From Glossina fuscipes (lineage: Eukaryota > Arthropoda > Insecta > Diptera > Glossinidae): a stretch of 64,000 bases of DNA. The notes under the pieces were generated by a model, which was given only the letters and a program-made list of their open reading frames with translations, searched no databases and was not told the DNA's origin. Where the stretch lies: assembly GCF_014805625.2 (NCBI RefSeq), contig NW_023998415.1:25633755-25697754 (forward strand), given 5' to 3'. Positions within the stretch are counted from its first letter, which is position 1. The number at the start of each line of letters is the position of its first letter. The translations under genes and the position numbers were made by a program. Shown here in pieces: positions 34,560-44,615 of this stretch.

Positions 34560-35760
34560 CCTTGCTTTGCACCCAGCATTTGGGATGATTTGGTGCGTTT
34601 AGTTTGTTGGCTGGCTTAACGTATCAAGCTACGATCTTTCTTTGTCTACATTATGGGCTATATTTTATATGGCAATACTTCAAAGACGAAATCGGATGTA
34701 TCTTGACTTGTGGGGAGATAAACTATGCTTTGATGGGTAGCATAGATGTACCGAAACTCTCACCTCTCAGTGGTGATCCCCGGGCAACGGCTTCGGCCGG
34801 CTAAGAAGAGTTTAAGGTTTTGGGCTGCTAACTCGACGACGAGTTTCTGAGAGATGGTGGAGGGGTTGGCTGGAAGAAGAGCTCTTCACTCAATAGCTGA
34901 TTACTACCGAGGAAATATATGAATGAATGGTTTTTAAGTACGTTGAAGGTAGTAATCTAGCGAGTGCATGGTAGATTACTCTGCCATGTCAGTGCAATAC
35001 CCGAGACCTATATATTTCGAAGAAAAGTAGTTCACTGGTGTTGGCAACCAGGAAAGTATGGAGAATCCGAAGCAAGTGCGGTTGTTTTTAACAACCGCCC
35101 AAAGTATGCCAAGGCTTTGTAAAACAAACTGGGAGCCACGGGAGGAGGCTCGCCTCACAAAGCCACGTATGCCTGCGGGTGTATGATGGACTTTGTTCTT
35201 AAAGTCGTAATGAATAAATTAATTATACTATTAATGCAAAAAGGAATTGACGGACGGCCTTCCCTTTGGCCGATTAATAGAAGACATCTGGCAAATTAAT
35301 TTAATACATGCAAAAATGAAAAAAGGCATATGACGGAAAGGTTTTTCCCCTTTTACCTATTTTTACTTTTGAACACAAGTCACGGATGCCTGCGGGTAAT
35401 GGTGGTAATTGATCAACAGCACAGTGGAAGCCTTATGGCGGAAGCAAGCGTTGATCAATTTGTGAGTCCTGACTGCTTGGATGCGGCCCTTCGGGGAGTA
35501 CTCGTGGTGGTTGTGGTTGGCGAGTTCCTAGCTAAAATGGAACAATTGAGTGCAGCTAGGCCTCCCCATTGACCAGAGTGAGGTTTATTGTTCCATACAC
35601 AATAAACCGTTCTGGACTCTGGTGCTGTTTACGCCCCTACTCTGTGGGGATTTTCTAATTCGCCAGGGGGCGTAGTACGCTTAAAGTGGCTTGGGCCACC
35701 GTGGGGTTAAGCCTTTCAGGCAGGAACCCACGTTAAACCCTTGCCACAAATTCTGTATCT
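34560..35760. mobile_element. GC-richer block, probable untranslated part of an unknown retroelement
   Basis: Base composition changes abruptly. Stretches such as 'gatccccgggcaacggcttc', 'acgggaggaggctcgcctca' and 'gcttgggccaccgtggggtt' stand out against the AT-rich background. The phrase 'tgcctgcgggt' occurs twice in the same orientation 217 bases apart (35170 and 35387), each preceded by 'cacg'. No reverse transcriptase or gag motif can be read, and open frames (for example 35330-35572) are not protein-like. Composition and the nearby simple-repeat tail suggest non-LTR retroelement sequence, but this is inference. Confidence 0.35.
35573..35622. other. Strong imperfect hairpin
   Basis: 'ccagagt' (35573-35579) pairs with 'actctgg' (35616-35622), and 'ggtttattgt' (35582-35591) pairs perfectly with 'acaataaacc' (35599-35608) around the 7-base loop 'tccatac'. 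Seventeen paired bases in total. It could be an RNA structure of the surrounding GC-rich element. Confidence 0.7.
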
Positions 35761-36200
35761 TGACTTGATTTGATTAGATGTCTCGCTAGGGAATCTGCAG
35801 AGGAGGAAACTACTCGGAAGTCGGAACCGGTACACAAAAATCCTTCTGCAATTGAGATGTAATCACATAAATCTTTCCTGGCTAATGAAGCCTTAATCTT
35901 TAAGTTAAGAATGCATTGAAAAAGAAAACATTTTTGTCTTTTCCTATGTTTGCTCAAATTTTTCACGATTTGCTAGAATTAGGAAGAGATGGGACCGGCT
36001 CGTCATTTGCCTCGCCCTATCCAGAGCATTCTTGGTCATGTAAAAGCGATCTCACAAGACGCCTGGGAAAATCATTTAGTTCAGCTTTTCCTCTAAAAAG
36101 ATCTGAGAAGTTCTACCATCATGATTTTACGAGAAAACTTGCAAAAGTTGTAGTCGATGAAAAGAGGACAAATTTAGTTCAATAAAGAAATGTGTTTGAA

Positions 36201-36204
<4 letters not shown>
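35761..36204. other. Unassigned sequence between the GC-rich block and the (GAT)n tract
   Basis: A minus-strand frame (35733-35966) reads K-A-S-L-A-R-K-D-L-C-D-Y and later S-A-D-S-L-A-R-H-L-I-K, somewhat protein-like but unrecognised. A plus-strand frame (35916-36185, 89 codons) ends just before 'aataaa' at 36181-36186. Either could be a retroelement remnant. The evidence is too weak for a gene call. Confidence 0.25.

Positions 36205-36244
<40 letters not shown>
36205..36244 (+). repeat. (GAT)n microsatellite
   Basis: Thirteen consecutive GAT triplets, 20-odd bases after an AATAAA. It may be a plain microsatellite or the simple-repeat tail of a non-LTR retroelement lying to the left. Confidence 0.9.
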
Positions 36245-36246
<2 letters not shown>

Positions 36247-37167
36247 AACACGCCACGAACTTTTTCCTGAAGCGATTATTTAATTAGTAATAATAATAAT
36301 TCAATTTTCGTGATTAATAATAGTTGATATGATTTAATTGAAAATACGATTGAACGATATGATCGATCATGTTGAACAAGCTTGTAATTAAAACTGTAAT
36401 CGATTCATGCTGTAATTACTTTTATTTAGGTGATTAGGTACCAATCAATAGATTGTTCTACCAGTGCTTGTAGGAATACACGCTCGGCTTTGAATGGCTC
36501 TTTGATGGATTATTAAAAAGATTATTAATAATTTTTAATAATTATAAAACAAAAAAAGTAACGAAAGAGCAAATTCCATTCACTTCAATACGAACGGTAA
36601 GACCAAACGGAGTGTGTATGTGGGCCATATGCTTTGATTAATTCATTACTATATCACAACGATTGGCTGCGATGAAATTCAGATTTTATGAGCTAGATGA
36701 GCCGCTAATATATGTATCGACTCTAAGTTATTCGATTTATAACTAAATTATATATAGTCGTGTAATGAATCCAATGAAATAATGATTACATTTAATAATA
36801 AGATTCAATCTATGAGCTTTGTTTGTTTAAACCGTAAATACTTTGATGTTTTCAATAATTGTTCCCACACTGAATAGGAACATTTTCAATAATCGATAAC
36901 ATTAACAAATAGGTGCTGCATTTACTACGGCAATGGTAACGTAACGTAAGCAACTTGTACAATTTCTAACCTGAAGCAAGCACAGCTGAGGTCATCCGTT
37001 GCCAAATGTTAACTCATAACCAGCGCCAAGTAAGCAAAATTCAAACAAATGTTCGTCTTAATGTCATCTTCGGTATACGAATATGCAATCTTTATGAATG
37101 GAGAATTCCGTAAATCTTATAGCAATATTATATATTTACCGTTGCGCACATTATATATATTATATAT
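36245..37167. other. AT-rich non-coding sequence
   Basis: No gene recognised. Confidence 0.55.
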
Positions 37168-37420
37168 AGTACCCTGCACTTACACTTATGATACCTGATA
37201 TAATATATATATATTTATGCGGATGTATGCAGCGGCTAGAAGGAGTTGAGATAGGTCCACTTCGTATTGCACAAATCTATCCAGAATCATTTTCTAAATC
37301 GTCCAGCTGATGTCTGTCCATGTGTACTTGTGTTCATATTACGGATAGAAATGGGCGACATATTTTGAGGACTAACTTGTTTTGCCCAACGAGGAACGCT
37401 ATTGAAAATGATTCGGATTG
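37168..37420 (-). mobile_element. Family A repeat copy 3 (reverse strand)
   Basis: On the minus strand the right module reads 'gtggacctatctcaactcct' followed by 'tgcatacatccgcataaat' and an AT tract, matching the family A right end. It is bounded by 'gtaccctgcac' on the plus strand. The left module is not found, so the copy is truncated. Confidence 0.5.
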
Positions 37421-37734
37421 AACCGCTTTATCGACCAATCTCCATGCAGCGCCTTATTTTAATTAATCCGTAAAACATATTGTAATTTTCAAAATATCGC
37501 GACACAAATCGCTGTGTAATAGCATTGCTGCCTTCTAAATTGTTGTGAAAACTTTCGATCGGATCGAATAATTTTTGATGACTCTGCTAAAAATGTAATC
37601 ATTATACCGCAATAGATCTAATTTTCAGTAATTCTCATTGAAAATTGGTTCATAATAATAATTTGAGATAAAGCTTAGCTCTACTGAATTTCGAGTTAGA
37701 TTTTAGGTGGACGCGTTCAGAATAAGGCCGGAAA

Positions 37735-37917
37735 TTTATATGTCAGCGTGTCCTCCGACCGATTTGACCCATTTCCAATGTCAGCCTGCGTTCAAGAACT
37801 TCAGTTTTGCGGCTAAGGGAGAAGATATTCTTAAATCGATTCAAAGTCTCTGGAGTTTCCTGCTGCTTCCTTCTGTTGCAAGATGAATACACCCTTCATC
37901 CTTCGGTGATGGGTGTG
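37735..37917 (+). mobile_element. Family B repeat, 3' fragment
   Basis: 'acttcagttttgcggc' and the closing 'cttcggtgatgggtgtgaag' match the right ends of the family B copies at 29.1 and 30.8 kb. 'cccatttccaat' upstream also matches the 29.1-kb copy. The left end is missing. Confidence 0.5.
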
Positions 37918-38848
37918 AAGAGCAAGGCAAAAGCTTGTGTTAATTGCATCGTTCGCTAAATGCTTCCTCCTCTTATATTTCTCTCAGTCTATCGCACTAT
38001 AGTTGATTGCTTTTAAAGTCCACTTGTTAATTAGACATTTTTAGACATTCTCGCGTTAATGAAAGCATTCGAAAGTCAAAAACAGATAAATTGTAATTAA
38101 GTTGTAAAATATTAATTAATATTAAAATTTATATAAAATAAAATAAAATAAAATAAACATTTATAACTTTGTTTAATTAACCTGCATATGAATAAATAAA
38201 CTAAACTATTTATGCTAAACTACTTTTATATGTTAAGAAAAAAAATTCAATAAAAATAATGATAATAATTAAAAAGAATATTAAGCAAGGTTATAAACTA
38301 ACGGCGGGCAACCAATAAAAGAAAATTGAAAAGAAACTGTAGGTGCGCTTAGAATATACAAAATAATTACTATTGGAATCCAATCTAAAACTAATTGTTC
38401 AACCGAGTAATAGAAAGATTTATAAACTGAATGCGAGCGCAGTGACTGTAGTATTCATCTGTTTATAGGTAAAAAAGTTATTAAAATGAAAGCGAATATG
38501 CATTATCCTCCATCTCTATCTAATGACTTTTGTTTTATAAACAATTATTATTATTACAATCGACGTAATTTTCTACTTCAAGTTTGAAACGGCATAAACT
38601 TTCACTAGAAATTATGCTGTAAAGTAAAATGCGTTTAGTGTGTCAGGTTGTTTTTGATGAACATACACTACCCACATAAACAAGTAATAAGACATTGACC
38701 TTAACGAACGAAACTAAGTGGAATGACTAACATTCGGCATCTTATCTTCTCTTGAATGTTACAAACGGTATAACAAAACTAATATATTTTCATTTTTAAA
38801 AGCCAACAAGAATTTCAATATCGCGATATATAGTTGTTGCTGAACCAC

Positions 38849-38894
<46 letters not shown>

Positions 38895-39328
38895 GTTACA
38901 ATCTTATCAGAATGAAACTTAAAAGCCATTAAATTAATTAACTAATCATGCGAGTAGTTTAAGCGTCAAAGGCTATCAAAAATGTTTATAAGCGTTCTGT
39001 TGTGAAACAGGAAGTAAAGCATAACACCGTATACCTGCCTAGTGATTAATATATGTTTACGTATGCGTTAAAAAGTTAAGAAGGATTTTGCTAGAAAAAT
39101 TTTTCATATGGCAACCAATGCAAGTAAGAATACAATGTGCGCGCTAAAGCGAATTTTAGAATGTTGATGAGCTAAAGCAAAGATGGGTGCTGGGCTGTCA
39201 CACATGGGCTGTCGAACATTAAAAGAAGCAATTTTTTTTAACCTTAGACCTAACAAAATTTCGCTTACTAACGTATTTCTATCAAAGTAAGTCAATATTG
39301 ACTTACTTCATTTGTCAGACTACCGTAA
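37918..39328. other. AT-rich non-coding sequence
   Basis: No gene recognised. A (TAAAA)n tract lies at about 38135-38157. The palindromic AT tract at 38847-38896 is listed separately. Confidence 0.55.
38847..38896. repeat. Perfect 50-bp AT palindrome
   Basis: (AT)17 is flanked on both sides by 'acatatgt', which is itself self-complementary, so the whole 50 bp is a perfect palindrome able to extrude a cruciform. Confidence 0.92.
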
Positions 39329-39570
39329 ACGAACCGGGAGCTTAGAAAGCTGGAATTGACTAACTGTCAAGGCACGATCAAAGAATATGAACAGACACGC
39401 CTACAATACATAAGGAACTGCATCTTCGTTAGAAAATAAATACATGCCCAGCGGTGCCCGAAGTAAAGTATTTCATGGCAAAGGTATTCTCGATGAAGAT
39501 TCTTCGCTCACAGCGTTCTGACAGCGGCAGTTCGAATTATGAAGAGTACGATGAGATGTTTTTAGATTGA
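39329..39570 (+). pseudogene. Coding-like relic in two frames, unidentified
   Basis: One frame (39329-39439) reads L-E-L-T-N-C-Q-G-T-I-K-E-Y-E-Q-T-R before TAA. A second, shifted frame (39433-39570) continues with P-A-V-P-E-V-K-Y-F and then Q-R-S-D-S-G-S-S-N-Y-E-E-Y-D-E before TGA. Both have mixed, charged, protein-like composition unlike nearby chance frames, which suggests a once-continuous coding segment with one frameshift. I do not recognise a family. The acidic, Ser-rich end has no diagnostic motif. Confidence 0.22.
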
Positions 39571-41299
39571 TCTAACAACAAAACCTAAAGCTAAAGAGCG
39601 TATGGACATGTATTCCTTATGAACTTGTAAGCAATAAAGTAGACTTTGTACAACAAATGCGAAATTTTCGATCCAACAACATACCGATATACTAATGAGT
39701 GAGATGCTTCAAAGGTTCTACGAACGATCACTTATTTGATATATTAAACATAAACGTTCAAGCTTTGTCTAATTTATGTGTTCTACACATCTGATCACAT
39801 CAAGTCAATGAATGCTGCTCTTTACACTCTCCAGACGGTTGATCGAAGATCGTGGAATATTCCATTACAGTAAATTATTTATTTTATTTTATCTTTCAAC
39901 ATTTGAAGGTGACATAATTATCACATGTTTTTATGCAAAAAGTAGTTTTGAGTTAAATCGACAAATGAAAATGATTTTAATCAAAGATATATATATGTAT
40001 ATATATATATATATATGAAATTCGCTTCATTTTATTAAAAACGAACAAAATGAAAAGATATGAAAGAAACCGATATGAAATTTACAAAGTTGCAAGAACT
40101 AATGTATTATTAACTTATTTTACTTTATCTTGCTATATATGACCGACCGTCTGCCTATTAAGTTACCATGATTGCTCAACAAATTTACGTAAGTTAAGTT
40201 TCAAAAATCGTAACCCTGTTCGTGTTTGCAATGGTCTGAAGAATCAAGGCTCATTAATATTTTCATAATGTTATTTGATATTTCAAGCTTTTCAACTCTA
40301 ATATTTCCAAGAGCACTGGTATTAAAAAAAAAAAAAAAAAAAAACTCTGCTATTCTAGTCAATCACAATAATAATCAAAAAATGAAAAGCAAGCAAAAGT
40401 TTTTTTTCTTCAAAGATTTACAATATTTACGACTAAAGTTATGCTGGTGGTTAGGATTCAATTATCTTAACATGCATGAATATATACGTACATATATATA
40501 TACATATACATGAGTTACATTGTGTAGAGCGCAGCTATAATTTCATAATTCTCCAAATCATATGAAAAATTGGCATTTAATTGATTTATATCCCATAGTG
40601 CTATTTGGGGTATTTTTTGAGTTATGAGTTTTTTTCTTTTTTTGCTTTTCCTCTGCTACATTTGGCATTTTTCTAACCGCGCTACGGTCGGTTAAAGGTC
40701 AATATTTTAAAGCATTCAAAGATACTAAAATTTCAAATTACGGCACTGACTTCTTTCTTGCCAACGCTTTTGCTAATGCAATTTTTTTTCATTAAACTGA
40801 CCTTAATTTAGAGCATAGGTAATATTTTTAGCACAAACTAGAATAAATGGAAAACTTTAACTATCGCTCTCTTTCTATTATCATTGATTTTTAGTAAATG
40901 CCTATTTCTTTAAGTTTCATATAAAATTGCACTTAAAACTTAAAACTTAAGAGAAGAAATTCTGAAATTTGATTTTCCGACATGATCCGTCCATCCGTCC
41001 TTTTTGGATTTCATCATTGTAAATATGCATTTGCTATAATAATGTATTTTGGAAATTGTTTTTGTCATTTTATCAAGTCGTTCCATAACAACCTATTTTC
41101 ATAAGACATAAACCCGGTGTTTAACGGATACACGAGTATATCGTTACAGAGATCGACAAGGTTAAATGATTAAAAATGAAAAAATAGAAAAAAATTCAGC
41201 GTGTAGGTAGATGAACAAAACAAACGAGAACACATTGTAGTATTCGTGACTTGTTGCTAAACAATTTATTTAACATTAATCTGTTTATCGTTTATCAAG
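39571..41299. other. AT-rich non-coding sequence
   Basis: No gene recognised. AT microsatellite at about 39988-40016 and a run of 20 A at 40325-40344. Confidence 0.55.
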
Positions 41300-41600
41300 G
41301 CGCCGTATTAAGAGGTTGCTATTGGAATGGCAAAAAAAAGCGCGATTGCGATTGGAAGCATAGCGCAGGACAACGGTGAACGAAAAGAACGACCCACTTG
41401 TACTGGGACGTACATGGGACGTAGTTCCCACAGGAATCACCTGCATAACATAGGCATTTTTGATATTCATTCGTGTAGATTTTGCCAAGAAATGGATGAA
41501 ACGTCCTATATGGGACGTATATGACTGCGCGGTGCCAGACACAATGATCTTCGTTATTGACTTATTCAAGGGGTTACGCCAATTGCGCCAATTACTTTCG
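41300..41600 (+). mobile_element. Non-LTR retrotransposon (LINE) 3'-end relic
   Basis: Within 41327-41521 a frame reads H-R-N-H-L-H-N-I-G-I-F-D-I-H-S-C-R-F-C-Q-E at about residues 35-55, then M-D-E-T. This fits the C-terminal segment of insect Jockey/R1/LOA-type LINE ORF2 proteins: a histidine-bearing stretch ending 'HLHxxG', a 'CRxC' pair, then an acidic 'EEE/DET' stretch before 'H-L-L-C-x-C-P'. The usual downstream Cys/His residues are lost after a frame change. No polymerase motif remains. The minus-strand frame covering 41285-41638 is a shadow. Family level is tentative. Confidence 0.5.
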
Positions 41601-41894
41601 TACCGAACAATCAACACCCATATAATGATTGAAAGCACGATTTTTGCCCGGCCGAGAGTCCTATATGTTAGCTAAATATCTTAGCAAGAAATGAGAAAAG
41701 TCCTTGTATAACTGTAGATTGCCCTCTATATGGAAGTCGTGAAGAGATTTCGACAAAAGCGATATAGGATTCATGCAGTAACATATTCAAATTACAATCA
41801 ATTTTACTCGATATTGAGAACTACGAAACGGCATCTGTTTTCTATTAACTGTCGGTAGGGTCGTGTTTATTCGCATAGCAAAAACCTGGCATCA

Positions 41895-41960
41895 TTTACT
41901 TAGCTGCCGAGACGCGATCACCGAGCCAATGTTCATGGGTTCAAGGCGCAGTGCATATCA
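41895..41960 (+). mobile_element. Possible tRNA-like SINE fragment
   Basis: An A-box-like 'tagctgccgagacgcg' (41901-41916) is followed about 22 bases later by a B-box-like 'gggttcaaggc' (41938-41948). Spacing is on the short side and no body shared with the two clear SINE copies could be aligned. It may be a second SINE family or chance. Confidence 0.25.
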
Positions 41961-42675
41961 AATCATAGCTATAGTTCGTGCTCAGTCGGCAAATGCATAA
42001 CACTTACCGCTTGGGCACTCGCTTATTAGGCTGCTGATAAGCTCGCTCTCAACTCCTCTTCCCCCATTTCCTCTTGACCATTACCGTATAGACAACATCT
42101 TCAGAATAGTTGATTACATTTTGATAGAATCGAAGCACTTTCTATACGGAATTGTATAAATACTGCTCTTTAGTGCCGTTCTTTCGATAATTTGTTCACT
42201 AAGCTGTTCGCAATTATTAGTAGAAGAAAAATTCGTGCCTTTATTGCAACAAAGTATTTAACATCGTTTTCGCATTTAAAGTATATGCGTTTAGGAGTTT
42301 CTACAGTTTATTGCATAGGCTTTATAGTTACTTCACTGCCTATGAAATTAAATGATCGCATGAAATACTGATGCAAAGTTAGAAACAATTTTTTGACGGA
42401 TAGAAAAGCGCGCTTAAATTTTTAATCATCTCTCTTCACTCCCTTAGTGGTCATGAGGAGCATATGCAAGCAAGTCCCAATAATCACAAGCTTCTGCAAA
42501 CAACCGCAAACTTTTTTTATAGAAAATCAGAAAATCGTGATCATATGCTCGTGTATTGCCGGACACACATTCCAGCGTATGGTAAAGCTATTACAAAGGT
42601 GTTTGCTTGTAATGAACGAATAGAAAAGAAAAAAACAGATAAAAAAAGGAAAAATAGTATAAAGAAAGCACTTTA
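41961..42675. other. AT-rich non-coding sequence
   Basis: No gene or repeat recognised. Confidence 0.5.
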
Positions 42676-43234
42676 CAGTCAGATAAGGCCAACTATTAAA
42701 TCCCCTATACCATTTGGCCCATTTATTTCCGCGATAATACGCCAAAAGTGATGCATTATTTTTATCGAAAGGCATGATTGTCACGAAAATCATAGCATTG
42801 GAGGATGTCGAAAACGTCAACTGGTTTGGTCCAAATTTAATTTCCTTTCCAAAGCTTTTATTATTTTTCAACGACTCGCTGTGGATAAGAGTCATTATGT
42901 ATGATGGAGTCTAAGACACTCACCCAACTAATCGAGTTATTCAATGGAAATTTTTTACATCAATGGCCATAATTCTATTACTCAACAATTTTTGTCGAGA
43001 AGGCCACTCGCATACAATACCATAAAATAGCTCTAGAAATTGCAATCTGTATGTTAAGCATAATGATATATAGGCAGCTGTCGGACAGATGGACAAACTT
43101 AAATCGATTCAGTAAATGATTTTCAATCGATCAATATAACAGTATAAGGGAGGGATCTTTTCTAAGATCTTCTCGGTGTTGCTTGCATCCGCACAAAACT
43201 TAGTGTGCCCTTATCCCACCAGTGGTGTAGAATG
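42676..43234 (+). mobile_element. Family A repeat copy 4 (near full length)
   Basis: Left module 'cagtcagataaggccaacta' then 'ttaaatcccctatacca'. Right module 'tctaagatcttctcggtgtt' then 'gcatccgcacaaaactt', closing with 'caccagtggtgtagaat'. At about 560 bp it is one of the two longest copies and gives the best estimate of family A length. The 122-codon minus-strand frame crossing its left end is not conserved in other copies and is unlikely to be a gene. Confidence 0.65.
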
Positions 43235-44580
43235 TAAAAACAACAAAATAATGTATCGCATATATGTTGCATATGTGTTTTAAAGTCAATATTCCTTAGC
43301 ACTTCTAGTTTGAACCGCGCACGCGCTACGGTGTTCGCATGTATTTTCTTTCTTAATGTTCTACTCGTTCACGCATTCCATACAAAGTTTCTGTAAAAAC
43401 TAGAGCCGCATAAAAATTTGCATACTATTAGAATGCTTTAATTAATGTTTGAAATTAACCGACAAACATATATATATATAAATTAGATTTAAAGTGATGA
43501 CAGGTCTATGACTGCAAAAGCATCGATTCAATGTTGCCGAAGTATCTATTAAGCTAAGACCTGCGCAAATGTAAATTCAGTAAATCGTTAAAAAAAAAAA
43601 ATTTGTGTAGTCATGTTTTTTAAAACAAAAGAAAAACATTTCGAAACATAATGTTGAAAACGACTTTGTGTCGCTTTGTAAGTAAATCACTTCTCGTGTA
43701 ACCATTTTCAACTATATTATTCGTATTCATAACTAAAGCATTGGAGTTTTTGTTTATGTTACTGTAATGCTAAATATTTCAAAGTCATTAATAAACCGCC
43801 CACATCAATAGAAAGACAGACACGATAAGCTATCTAAAGCTTAGAGAGAACATTCAAGTAAATAAGCGAAAAAACAAAAAAATATGAGCAAAAAAAACAA
43901 AAAGAAAGGTAAAATAAGCAAAAAACTACGAAGAGTAGAAAGAGGAAAACATATGAAGACCCCTTACAGTGCTGAACGGCTTCCGTTGCAAAACAAATTT
44001 AAATGCTAAAATCTTAAGTAAATTTCTTTGAAAAACTGATTAGAAATTTTGTTAAACAACACAACAACTAATCGGAATAATACCTAAAAAATATTGAGCC
44101 TAACAATATATACACTGTCGGATATTATGGAAAACTTAAAGTGCAGTGCATTGTATGCATAATGAATAGAATAAATGAAATGCAATAGAACGGATCAATA
44201 TCATATAATATGATTTGATGTGTGTAAGAGAATCGATTCTTTGCATACAGAAACCATACAAGCAGAACGAAAATTCTTTGTACAATGAGAGGCTTTCTTG
44301 CGGTATGCACTCGACAGAAAATGAATATTTAACCAGTTAATTGTATCGACCTCTTTGAAGCGTATGCATAGTAAATAAAGTTTATGAGCATAATCAACAG
44401 GGACGGATGGACGGATAATGGCGTATATATTCGTTATAACATAAATTTTTGTTTCCTTCTTAATAAATTCGTATATGTTCGTCCTGTGCAGTTAATTGGT
44501 TGAACATTACAAAAGAAATATAGTGAGACCATATACAGTGTAGGGCAAAATGGGTGACCATATATGGGCAAGTACATATA

Positions 44581-44615
<35 letters not shown>

